Positions 25,514 through 35,200 of a stretch of DNA of 64,000 nt are shown one piece after another. Made by a program: the position numbers and the translations under genes. Under the pieces are notes generated by a model. The model saw nothing but the letters and a program-made list of their open reading frames with translations, made no database searches and was not told the DNA's origin. Numbering within the stretch: position 1 is the stretch's first letter; each line of letters begins with the position of its first letter. The stretch is from Planococcus shixiaomingii (GTDB taxonomy: Bacteria; Bacillota; Bacilli; Bacillales_A; Planococcaceae): contig NZ_CP129236.1 of the NCBI RefSeq assembly GCF_030413615.1, positions 2,154,001 to 2,218,000 of the forward strand, given 5' to 3'.

Positions 25514-25624
25514 ATGGTGACTTACGATGCGATGAATATGCTATTTCAATTTGGCATATTTCTCACTGCAGCAATAACTGCTGTAGTGGCAATCATCGCA
25601 ATTGCCATCAACAAAAAAAAGTAA
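25514..25624 (+). CDS. Holin-like type I toxin peptide, 36 residues
   Basis: Peptide begins MVTYDAMNMLFQFGIFLTAA, continues as one membrane span rich in Ile/Ala/Val, and ends INKKK. This is the pattern of the putative holin-like toxins related to TxpA of type I toxin-antitoxin pairs, in which an antisense RNA silences the mRNA. AAAGGGGGTG lies nine bases before the ATG. It is the only plus-strand gene among minus-strand genes here. Two hairpins follow it. I cannot locate the antitoxin RNA promoter with confidence. Confidence 0.75.
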   Translation: MVTYDAMNMLFQFGIFLTAAITAVVAIIAIAINKKK

Positions 25625-25658
25625 CCGCCTTTTCCCTGCCAGGATTGTAGGTGGTTAC
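25621..25658 (+). terminator. Hairpin at the end of the toxin gene
   Basis: GTAACCGCC pairs with GGTGGTTAC, overlapping the toxin stop codon. T-run after it is short. It may be mRNA 3' structure or the pairing region for an antisense RNA. Confidence 0.45.
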
Positions 25659-25717
25659 TTCTTACGTTAAAACATCTTCATTTTGGCCGATCGCTCTTTC
25701 GCGGCATGTACTGCATT

Positions 25718-25747
25718 GACCGGGTGTACCAGCACTCGGTCTTTTTT
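25718..25747 (+). terminator. Terminator downstream of the toxin
   Basis: Nine-base-pair stem GACCGGGTG / CACTCGGTC (one wobble), six-base loop, then TTTTTT on the plus strand. The rest of 25625-25943 holds no gene that I can support. Confidence 0.7.
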
Positions 25748-25943
25748 ATATGCCTATTATAGCATACTGATATTTGACGTTCTATTATTTTATATTTTAC
25801 TAATATGCCTCTCTTTAAACTCGCTACCCTGCTTATAACACAATTTTATAATATGAATAATCCACTTGTGTAATGCAAAATTTTAGATTAACAGGAAGTA
25901 TTCAGTCACAACAAAAATACTCCCTGTTTATTTTGATATAAAA

Positions 25944-26717
25944 TTATCTCAACTGCTTCTTAATATTATCAGTAATATTTCTTACTTGATCAACTAAATT
26001 CAAAATATTTTCATTTTCAAACCAATGTTGTAATGAATTAGCATGGGCTAAATTGTTTCTTAACTCTTGTATTCGATTAAAAAATTCCTTCGCTTTAGTT
26101 TTCGATAAGCCAGTCAAAGACGAAAGCAATATAGGATCCTTCAAAACTATATCTGTCTTATCACATATTTGTGTGCAAGTAATTAAATTAATATCTAAAT
26201 TTTTTTCTAATAATTCGCTGTATAATTCGTTTGCTTTATCTAAACGTGATTCACTAATGAGCTTTCCCCATCTATTCTCTGGATACTTCAAATGGATCAA
26301 AGAAGCAAGCTGGCTTTCGAAAATCGTGATTATCCCAAAAAGCATCATTCTAACTGCTGGTTTCTGCCTATCTGCTGCTGTGACAATACCAGTCACTTGA
26401 GATTGATCTATAATAAATAAGAAATTACGGTTTTCTAAAAGCTTTAAGCAATCTCTAATATCAGTGTTTGGGGTTATTAAATCATGAATATCGAATTTTT
26501 TGACCGCATTAATAATTTCTTCATCACTAACAATATTATTCTTATCAATAAAACCAGTGACTCTTCCATTTTCCTGAAAACCGATAACATCAAAATTTTC
26601 AACATAAAAGTATTTTTGCATTTCATCGTATTCTTCCATAGTTACTGAAGCCAAAGGTTCAGCTATATCCCTAGCGGTAAATAAAAAATTACTCGTTGTT
26701 GTATCCAGCGGACTCAT
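25944..26717 (-). CDS. Tandem CBS domains fused to a HEPN-type C-terminus
   Basis: 257 residues. Residues about 15-120 form a CBS pair (FDVIGFQENGRVTGFIDKNN, then FIIDQSQVTGIVTAADRQKP), which in other proteins binds adenine nucleotides. The helical C-terminus contains ELRNNLAHAN; Arg220 and His225 form the Rx4H motif of HEPN RNases. This suggests a nucleotide-controlled RNase of the abortive-infection kind; the activity is inferred from the motif. GGAGGG lies seven bases before the ATG. It is the last gene of a four-gene operon with a MazF-like protein and the helicase pair upstream, 43 bases after the former. Confidence 0.65.
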   Translation of the reverse strand: MSPLDTTTSNFLFTARDIAEPLASVTMEEYDEMQKYFYVENFDVIGFQENGRVTGFIDKNNIVSDEEIINAVKKFDIHDLITPNTDIRDCLKLLENRNFLFIIDQSQVTGIVTAADRQKPAVRMMLFGIITIFESQLASLIHLKYPENRWGKLISESRLDKANELYSELLEKNLDINLITCTQICDKTDIVLKDPILLSSLTGLSKTKAKEFFNRIQELRNNLAHANSLQHWFENENILNLVDQVRNITDNIKKQLR

Positions 26718-26760
26718 AGATATCCCTCCAACAAACTTCTAAATTAGCAGCATTACCAGT

Positions 26761-27360
26761 TCATCTTCCTCCATAATATACCTTAATACGTCCTTTGTTT
26801 GGCACTTCACGGAAGTTCTTATATGGCTTCTTTTCCTTTTCAAACAGTGGCTGATTTGAATATCCTATCTCTTTTAGAATTTGGTCTTTCAGCTTTTCTA
26901 AATCTCCATATTTCTCATTATTATATTGAGCTAGCTGTATTTTTTTCTTTATCCTGTGAAGTTGTTGATGTAACTCGTTTATTCGCTTTATTTTTCTAAA
27001 TGTTTGAAGACATTTTTGATAATCTTCAATTGGCACTTCTGCTATTTGCTTGATAATGGCATTATTATTAATTAAGAAGATTTTTCTCAACATTACAACA
27101 GAAGTTGACTTTAACCCCGCTGGCTGACCAATATAGATTGAATCAACTTCCTGTTTTTTATTATTTGTCATTTGGTTCTCTTCTTTTTTTCTTTTCTTGT
27201 CTTTTACTTTTTCATTTTTTGCGGGTTGTATATTAACAATATCTTCATTACTTGCTCTTCTAATTTGCGCAAAGCTATATGAGCCATTTACTTCCTTTAA
27301 ACAAAGAGCCGGTACAATTCGATCAGCAGAGATTTTAATTAAACAAACTACTCCTTCCAC
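26761..27360 (-). CDS. MazF/PemK-like protein with a lysine-rich insertion
   Basis: 199 residues. The beginning (VCLIKISADRIVPALCLKE and SFAQIRRAS) and the part SIYIGQPAGLKSTSVVMLRK with IFLINNNAIIKQIAEVP follow the strand order of MazF/PemK toxins, including the hydrophobic 'SxVxLxxIxxIxxxxIxKxIgxlp' segment. About 30 lysine/glutamate-rich residues are inserted between the two halves, and a coiled coil (about residues 145-175) is added at the end. The family call is moderate. The start is GTG, five bases after GGAGGGG. It lies 44 bases after the helicase gene and is probably cotranscribed with it. Confidence 0.45.
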   Translation of the reverse strand: MEGVVCLIKISADRIVPALCLKEVNGSYSFAQIRRASNEDIVNIQPAKNEKVKDKKRKKEENQMTNNKKQEVDSIYIGQPAGLKSTSVVMLRKIFLINNNAIIKQIAEVPIEDYQKCLQTFRKIKRINELHQQLHRIKKKIQLAQYNNEKYGDLEKLKDQILKEIGYSNQPLFEKEKKPYKNFREVPNKGRIKVYYGGR

Positions 27361-27404
27361 GCGATCCCCTCCCCAAAATGAGTTTAGTTAGAAAAAGGTT
27401 AAAT

Positions 27405-30400
27405 TCATTTTACTAACTTGCCTAAATACTCCTCCACCATCCCCCGAGATAATGTATCATGACAATATTGATTCGAGTAATCCTTTAAACAGCCATAGCA
27501 ACTAGTTTCCTTACCGCATTGGCAAGAGCTTACAAGTTCTTTTGCAGCTGCTACGACTTTTTCCAACTGACCAAAAACCTCATTCATATAGCCGGCTCCA
27601 CCGGGAACTTTGTCAAACAACACAATTGTAGGTGTAGCCAAGTGGTTATACCGGATACATCCGTCAATATCACGTCTATTTATGCCTAAAGCAATACTTA
27701 TTCCGTTTAAAAGCGCATAAAGCAAAGAGTCCCACAATTCCGGTTCAGGTGTACTGTTAATAAACTCAACTTCCAAGATATCACTAATAAATTCATGGCC
27801 AAGATGTATTGACTTTTTATCGATTGTACCTTCGCATATCTTGTTCAGTTGATTTTTATGTTTGACTTCTTTCGTGCCTATCATTGATCCACATAAAGTA
27901 CATACGTTATAGCCTCGTCCACTTCGGCCTTTACTTATGACAGACAGCTTACCAAAAGGCGAATACTTGATCCGCACTTCCTGGCCTTTCAAATTAAATG
28001 TTCTTTCTTGTTCCGATGCTTGTTGATGCTCACGAACTTCTAGTTCTTCTGAATAGAAATATTCGGAAAAGAATACTCTAGAGCGGTTTTCTCTAGCCGG
28101 TTTTCTATCACTCGCCTTTTCTACACGTTTTGCATTGAATCCAAATTTAGGAATAATCATTTTATGAACTTCGCTAACTTCCTCACACTTCTCACACTGT
28201 GCAGTTAAAGCGCGATAATTTGGATTTAAACGCTCGATAACTTTATAGGATTTGCAATTTTTGCATTCAATATAATAAAGTGTAGGAAGCTCAAATCCTT
28301 TTACTTTTCTAATACCAGTACTTTCATAAATAGTTCCGTTTGCAACGATTTGAGAACCCGGTGCGTATTCACCAATTGCCATGGATAAATCTCTGCTTAA
28401 TCTAATATCATCTTTCTCTTTTTGAGAAATAATCATTTCCACTACATCAACCGGAAAACCATACTTCGGAATGATGTTTGCGCTGGATAAAAAGCTGATG
28501 AGTCCTTCATTCTGAATCCGATTCATTACACGGTTCAATCTATCCGTGTTCTTACTAGCTTTAAAATCTTCTTCTTTTATTTTTCTTAAGTCCTCTAAGT
28601 CTTGATAGTATAACTTAGATACTTTCTTCATTAAGCTCGTTTCTTCTAGCATAAGTTCTTTTTCCCAGGAAGCGAATTCAGGATGATATTGGAGCTTCTC
28701 GTAGTTTGGCACTACTTTCTGAACAGATTCACGTAAACGAGTCGGTATATTATTGACGAAGTGATTTAATCTTTTAGGTCCTGACTTTATAGTCATTGAA
28801 TCTTGGAAGAAGTCTGAGACTTTACCGAACATTTCTTCATTCTCTCTAAAGAAACTAGATAATACTAAAGAATTTAAATGCCGTTTTATTATTTTCGAGT
28901 TATCCATTTTCAATACAGGTGGTTTAATTACACCTGCAATAATGTTCTCAGGATCCTGATAGTACGTTAGGTCATGGGATTTTCTTTGGGCAAATGTTAA
29001 AACAAATGCAACCGAAGCTTTTCTACGACCTGCACGCCCAGCTCGTTGAATATAATTCGCTGTTTCTGGTGGAACGTTTCTCAGAAATACAGCTTCTAAT
29101 CCACCGACATCTACACCCATTTCAAACGTAGTAGAACAACTTAATACATTAATATCCCCATTAACAAATCTCTCCTGATAGTGCGAGGCATTTTCAGGGG
29201 ATAGTTGAGCGGTATGCTCTTTTACGCTCATTTTAACTGGTATCAAGTTATTGTATTGATTGATGTAATGTGATTTTAATGAGCCATTTTCTATAGAACT
29301 TAAATGTCCTGAACAGCCATTTGTCATACATACATTTTCAATATTGTAGGAAGTGATAACTTTACAGTCGTTGCACTGAAAAATTGGCAAGTTTTTACGA
29401 ACGCGCCAAATACTCTGTCTTAAAAGATTGTTGCCGTTTTTACTCTTGAAGAAGCTTTCATAAAAAAGAGGCAAGTTTATTAAATCCCATATTTTAGAAA
29501 GTTGCTCTCTTGCAGCGCTAATGGCGGCTTCTTCATCCATTCCTTTTTGAATGAAAATTTTCTTTAAATAATCGAGTCTGATATTAGAACGCTTTGGAAG
29601 CCAAGCACTGACGTAGCCTTTATTATCAGCAGCATCTTTATTAACTGAGTTCTCAAAGTTTATAGGTTTCATTCGGTCAGAATTAAACTTACTTCTTTCG
29701 AGATGCGTTACCGCATTCTTATGCCTCAAAGTACTTAATAATACCTGTAAGGCCGTCTTCAGTTCTGGTCCAGTGCCAAAGTTTAGTCGTTGGGCAAGAA
29801 CCTCTAGCTTTGATTCCATCTGTTCTGGTATATCTAGCTGATACGAGATTAAGCCCGTTCCCTCAAGAGAAATCCTTACATTTCCTTTAATAAATTCCGA
29901 CATGACATATTCTTCAGCAACCGTTTTTCGTTCCTCTCTGTCCATTTCCGGTGTATAGACATCCCATTTCAAAGCTTCATTGTAAGCATCTGCTGCCCAT
30001 GTTTTTAAACTGATTGGTTCTTTTTCGTCATATTTCCCAATCGTTTTATAAAGGATTGCTCGCCATAAATCGCGTTCATAAGTATATTCCAGGTAAGGAG
30101 CGAAAAAGGCCGCTTCCTGACGAGAATCTGAAAAAACCAATAGTTTTTGAGGCTCGTATTTATTTTCAGTTACTTCTTTTAATCCCTCTTCAGGCGATGC
30201 ATCATTGAACAAATCTCCAAAAAGATTATTTCCTACTGTAACATTCTCATTTTTTATCGTCTTTTTTGAATCTAACACTAACTGTTGATAGAGAGACGTA
30301 GTCAATATTGCAGCTGGACCATCGCTGCCGCTCAAAAATAACTTAATCGGATTTTGCTTCTTTTTTCCACAGTGATTACAAGAGGAATGTCCAGAGAACT

Positions 30401-32222
30401 TTATTGGTTCTTTAACAAGCGTAACAAGTTTCCGATTAGTAATTTCTCTTTCCCGGCAACAGGAGGCCGAATCGTCGCCTTTTTGCCAAATACTTGCACA
30501 GCAAGGACACATTTCGTAAATTTCTTTGTCTTCTTCTGTCAGTTCATCTTCATCTTCATCAACAGCCAATTCTTGATTGTTTTCTTTGATCATATAGGCT
30601 GTATAAGTTATTTTGTCATCTTGCACCTGTGAGTTTTTACGCTGCACTAGTTTTCCGTCTTCTTCCTCACCTATAAGATGGACCTGGCCACAATTCGAAC
30701 AAACTCCCATTTCAAAAAAAGGATGATTTGTTTTTTCATCCACCTTTTTTGCTTGCAAAGACACCTCATATTTAGGATAAAGTTTCAGATAACAACCTTC
30801 TATTGCGCGTACAAACACATGATACCTCGCTGGCAAAAGCGGTTCCTGAGAATCTTTTGGCGAAATACTTCCAGCAATATCAACTAAATCAATCAAACCT
30901 TGTCGAATTTCTTCCACTTTCACTTCACCATATTTTGCTTGGATAGCCATAAGACGGTTTAATAACGCAGTTAAATCCTGCGGTTTGTTCTTTAGAAGAT
31001 CACGGAGGTTAAACAAATTTTTATCACCACTAAGAAACTCGTATAAAAACTCATTGGTTTTTCTTTCTTTTGTCAGTAACAAATTTTCTTTTTCAATTCC
31101 ATATTCCTGTAGCTTTAAAATATCGCTGTCATTCAATCGATCTTTCTGCTTTAGTTCTAATAGATAGGAGTAAACAGACCAATTAGGATGATAGAGCAAC
31201 TCATGTTCATCTCGATAGTCAATTCTTTCTGACTCAATCAAATCATTTTCTTTTTCTGACTTAAAATAAAATGGTTCATCAAAAATATTACCCGCAAATT
31301 CAAGAACTTTTTGTTTCGCTTCAGCTCCTGAGCCCAATGTTGCACTGGTTGCAATGCATTGCATACTTCCTCTATAAGGCCTCTTCTTCAAAATCCGATC
31401 TTTCAGCCTTCTTAAAAGCATCCCTATTTCAATACCATTTGCCCCGTTATATGAGTGCACTTCATCAAGCACTATAAACTTCCAGTCGTCTGAAAAGGGA
31501 CCATCGAAAAATGCGGTATCAGTCGGTCTAAGAAGTAAATATTCCAACATCGCATAATTCGTTACCAATATATTCGGAGGGTTATTTCTCATCTCATTTC
31601 GCGAAAGGACTTCATTTGGTAATTTTTCAATGCCTGGATTTTGCTGCTTGAATTTGTCCAAGGCTCTGCTTTCCAATTGCTCAGTTTCCCCTGTATATCT
31701 GCCAAAAGTTATCTCTGGTGTATTCTTTAATAGAGATCTTAATCTTTTCATCTGATCATTTGCAAGCGCATTCATGGGATAAACAAAAAGAGCTCTAACG
31801 CCCGGCTGCAAACCTTTAATTTCGTTCTCAAAAAACAAATCATTTAAAATCGGCATCATGAAGGATTCTGTTTTACCACTCCCTGTACCAGTTGCCACAA
31901 CAAAATTCTTTTTTTCTTTGGCTTTTCTTATAGCTTTTTCCTGATGGGTATACAATGGACGATCAGCAGGCATCTCTTCCTGATTTAAAGCAAGAAATTT
32001 TTTAGCCAACACACCTTCTTCAACTAATGCATTAATGGAGTTTCCCTTTTTATAAGGTGGTGTCACTTCCAAATAAGGCCCTTTTGAAAGAAGATTTTCT
32101 TTTCTAAGCTCTTTTGAAAATGCCTCCTCTATCTCTTCATCGTTAATCGGAAATGTCGTAGCCAGATAATCTCGGTAATCATTATCAATCCTATTCTTTC
32201 CATGTAAAGGATGGATTCCCAT
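27405..32222 (-). CDS. Large DEAD/DEAH helicase with DUF1998-type C-terminus (DruE-like)
   Basis: 1605 residues. SF2 helicase motifs: TGTGSGKT (about residues 111-118), VLDEVHSYNG (DEVH about 253-256), ATSATLG, FEMGVDVGGLEAVFLRN and QRAGRAGRR. Between them are CxxC pairs (CSNCGQ, CPCC, CNHCGK). The end shows the DUF1998 pattern: VPGGAGYMNEV and CQCGKETSCYGCLKDYSNQ with a final CH. Size and layout match the large helicase of Druantia systems; DISARM has these two halves as separate genes. The start at 32222 follows GGAAAGGAA; it overlaps the upstream gene by 32 bases. It is expected to translocate on phage DNA. Confidence 0.85.
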   Translation of the reverse strand: MGIHPLHGKNRIDNDYRDYLATTFPINDEEIEEAFSKELRKENLLSKGPYLEVTPPYKKGNSINALVEEGVLAKKFLALNQEEMPADRPLYTHQEKAIRKAKEKKNFVVATGTGSGKTESFMMPILNDLFFENEIKGLQPGVRALFVYPMNALANDQMKRLRSLLKNTPEITFGRYTGETEQLESRALDKFKQQNPGIEKLPNEVLSRNEMRNNPPNILVTNYAMLEYLLLRPTDTAFFDGPFSDDWKFIVLDEVHSYNGANGIEIGMLLRRLKDRILKKRPYRGSMQCIATSATLGSGAEAKQKVLEFAGNIFDEPFYFKSEKENDLIESERIDYRDEHELLYHPNWSVYSYLLELKQKDRLNDSDILKLQEYGIEKENLLLTKERKTNEFLYEFLSGDKNLFNLRDLLKNKPQDLTALLNRLMAIQAKYGEVKVEEIRQGLIDLVDIAGSISPKDSQEPLLPARYHVFVRAIEGCYLKLYPKYEVSLQAKKVDEKTNHPFFEMGVCSNCGQVHLIGEEEDGKLVQRKNSQVQDDKITYTAYMIKENNQELAVDEDEDELTEEDKEIYEMCPCCASIWQKGDDSASCCREREITNRKLVTLVKEPIKFSGHSSCNHCGKKKQNPIKLFLSGSDGPAAILTTSLYQQLVLDSKKTIKNENVTVGNNLFGDLFNDASPEEGLKEVTENKYEPQKLLVFSDSRQEAAFFAPYLEYTYERDLWRAILYKTIGKYDEKEPISLKTWAADAYNEALKWDVYTPEMDREERKTVAEEYVMSEFIKGNVRISLEGTGLISYQLDIPEQMESKLEVLAQRLNFGTGPELKTALQVLLSTLRHKNAVTHLERSKFNSDRMKPINFENSVNKDAADNKGYVSAWLPKRSNIRLDYLKKIFIQKGMDEEAAISAAREQLSKIWDLINLPLFYESFFKSKNGNNLLRQSIWRVRKNLPIFQCNDCKVITSYNIENVCMTNGCSGHLSSIENGSLKSHYINQYNNLIPVKMSVKEHTAQLSPENASHYQERFVNGDINVLSCSTTFEMGVDVGGLEAVFLRNVPPETANYIQRAGRAGRRKASVAFVLTFAQRKSHDLTYYQDPENIIAGVIKPPVLKMDNSKIIKRHLNSLVLSSFFRENEEMFGKVSDFFQDSMTIKSGPKRLNHFVNNIPTRLRESVQKVVPNYEKLQYHPEFASWEKELMLEETSLMKKVSKLYYQDLEDLRKIKEEDFKASKNTDRLNRVMNRIQNEGLISFLSSANIIPKYGFPVDVVEMIISQKEKDDIRLSRDLSMAIGEYAPGSQIVANGTIYESTGIRKVKGFELPTLYYIECKNCKSYKVIERLNPNYRALTAQCEKCEEVSEVHKMIIPKFGFNAKRVEKASDRKPARENRSRVFFSEYFYSEELEVREHQQASEQERTFNLKGQEVRIKYSPFGKLSVISKGRSGRGYNVCTLCGSMIGTKEVKHKNQLNKICEGTIDKKSIHLGHEFISDILEVEFINSTPEPELWDSLLYALLNGISIALGINRRDIDGCIRYNHLATPTIVLFDKVPGGAGYMNEVFGQLEKVVAAAKELVSSCQCGKETSCYGCLKDYSNQYCHDTLSRGMVEEYLGKLVK

Positions 32223-35200
32223 ATGCTTGTTTCCTTTCCTGTAAAATGATGATGGCCCTTCTATCGCCAACCAGTTTATCTTTCCAATGTACTAGGTCGT
32301 GTAAATACCAGTCTTCCGCAATTTCGTACAGAGCTGGAATTGCTTGTCTTAGTGCAAATAAAGTATGCGAATCCATTTTGCTTTCGTGCTCAATTATCAA
32401 GGCACAGACCAATGCAGAAAGACCGACATAGAATGGGAAGGAATATAAGCTGTTACTTGAAGCGATTCTTCTCGTGTTTAACCGATTTATGTTCTCTCTC
32501 GATAAAAGCTGAAGATCGTTCAAAGAAACGAGCACATTGTCTAAAGCATTTTTATGGTTGATATAAAACGCTTTTATTCGTAATTGATATGTTTCCTCGT
32601 TATCAATTTGATCAAAAAAGGAAAGGTACTCATGATGTATACTGAATCCTTTGATGAACTGACCTTTTTTTATTTTTCTTTGAAAGCTGATTGCCCTTTC
32701 CCTTCTTGAAAGCGTGCTGAGCATGCTAATGTTTTCGGGAGTGTATAGTGCTTTTGGATTTACTTTTTCCAAACGATTTTGCATTGCACTATTAAAAGAA
32801 GCCGGATCCCATTCTTGATATCCTGCAATTTTGCATATAAACGAAGCAAATTCGTTCTTTTCCTCTTTTTTAATAATGTCTAATAAAAGATCAATATTTT
32901 GAAGGCCAAAATCGCAGCATAAATTGTAATCAGAAAGCAATAAGGGTTCTATTACTGCTTTTCTGTCCCACATGAATATTAAAAGCTTTTCCAGTTCGGC
33001 TATTTCCCATTCTTTTTCTTCTCCATCACTATCAAGCATTAAAAGCCATTCGACAAAGGTAGGAACTTCAATTTTTCTTTCTACTTTGAAAAACTTCTTG
33101 TGATTATCAAGTGAGGACGGATATATTACTTCATCAAAAATATCGAAAAAATCATCTTCCTCGACTTCACATAATTCAAAAAAATAATATCCGTCTGGTA
33201 AATTTTCTTCAGTGATTTGTAAAGAGTGAGCCGGATAAACTACCTCTCGTTCCATAAATAGCTCTTTCTGGGGATTGAAAGACCAAATACGCGCTTTCAG
33301 CTTCTCAGGTTGAAAAGAACAATTGAAAGATAGACATTCATTATCTGAACTTGGAGCGATAACCGAATTCAAAACCCATTCTGTTTCTACAGTCACAACT
33401 TTTTCAGTTATTTCCAATTCGGCTATAGTTAGTCCAATAGTTCTTTTTCCACTTGTTTCGTGCAAGCCATCAAAATAATTCAAATCCAAAACATGCTTTC
33501 TGCCGACTCTGCAATTAACTGTTTTTCTAGCAAATTCTCCTGTCTTCAATCTTTCCATCAATGTGACAGCTACAGCTTTACCAGAATTAAGCAAGGATGG
33601 ATTCTCCAAATCGAGTAATACATGCGTCTCTGCAAAATCAAATTCATTGGCATTGAAAACTATACCTAATTCTTGAGCTCCGGAAGATGTGACTAATTCA
33701 CATGAAACCTTACTTGAATAAAGTTTTAAGTCCAATTTTTCTTTTGTCGTGAGGTTCAGAAGATTGCCTCGAACAAAATCAGGATGATTCGGAACATTAA
33801 ATGAAGTTTTTGTTTCACTTTTCTTTTCAACATCAAAGATTGTAGGAATCGTAAAATCGATATTTGGAGATGTACTTACATTCATTTCTTGTTCCAGGAC
33901 AGAAAATGAAAAGTCTTTTCTTGAGATATAATGGAAGTCAATCGATTGGTCATGTCCTAAAACACCAGTCAAGCTTAATAAGTATTTTCCAAAAAGTTCG
34001 CCTTTATTGTTTAACAAATTTTTCAGATTGATTTTTATTCCCTTTGTTGATTGTTCATATTCTAATTCACTAATTTTCTTCCAAACTGTTGTTTTGGAAT
34101 AAGGATGATACAATTTTAGGCTCCATCTTGCTAAATCTTCGTTCAATGAGGAGATATCAGAATGTATATTAATCATCGGCTCGTCTGTATAAACGGCAGT
34201 TTCCGCTTTTGCATGCGCCACTCTGGTGCCTTCAAGTTCCATTAGATTGCGCAATGGATTCAGTCTTAATATCGTATTTGAAAACTCAATGGTATCTGAC
34301 TTATCTACATACAAGTCTATTTCATAATATCCTTGCCATTCTTTAAATAGCGGCCTCACTAAGTGATCGTTCTTGCAATTCTTGATTTTCTCATACTCAC
34401 TTTCGTGCACTATTAGTAGCAAATTAGAATTAGACAAATACTTTTTATTTAGCTGTTCGTAGCTGCCCGTATCGAATACCGCCACTTGATCCAGGTAGAA
34501 ACTCCATTCACCTTTTATTTCCCCATTGATTAAAAGGTGGACTATGTAGTCATTTAAGGGAGAAACAGGGTATTCACCATTCTTTTTATCTACGATATAT
34601 TCTTGTTCCTCTTCGAAGATATACATTTTTGTAGGCAGTATAATCGAATTGTCATCGGAAGTTATTTTCCATTCAACTTTCACTTTTTCTTTGTTGCTGA
34701 ATCGTTGAATTGGCAAGTTAATGAATACATTTTGGTATTGAGTTGAATAGCTCAATACCGGTCGTGACAAACGCTGTTGCCGGCTCTGTTGAATTTTCGT
34801 GGTCACTTCTTTAGATGTATATTTTTCAAATTCATCAAGAATATGATCCGGTAAATAATTTCTGTATTTTTCCGTAAATGGCCGTTCCTGCTCTCTCCAC
34901 ACTTCAATGCAGCGGGAGATTAAACTGTTAGAAACCGAATTGTCGAGTTTAATAAAGTCTTTGACACTTTTATATAAACCATAAGTTTTTACTACCGACC
35001 CATCGTTTTTTTCTCTTTTAACAGATTCAATCACTTCGTGAGCTGTCAAATCAAAACTGGCGGCTGGATCGATTACGTTTTTTATAAATCCGGCTATGTT
35101 ATTTTTAGGAATTCCCGCATGACCCAAAATATTTTCCACATATTTTTGGTTGCTGTTTTTATCAAAAAGTTCTAATTTCTCAAGTTCAATTTGTCGAAGA

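Noticed and set aside
27405..32222. DISARM system assignment for the large helicase
   Set aside because: DISARM encodes the helicase and the DUF1998 protein separately and adds a phospholipase-D-type protein and a methylase; none of those adjoins here, whereas the large upstream partner fits Druantia type III better.
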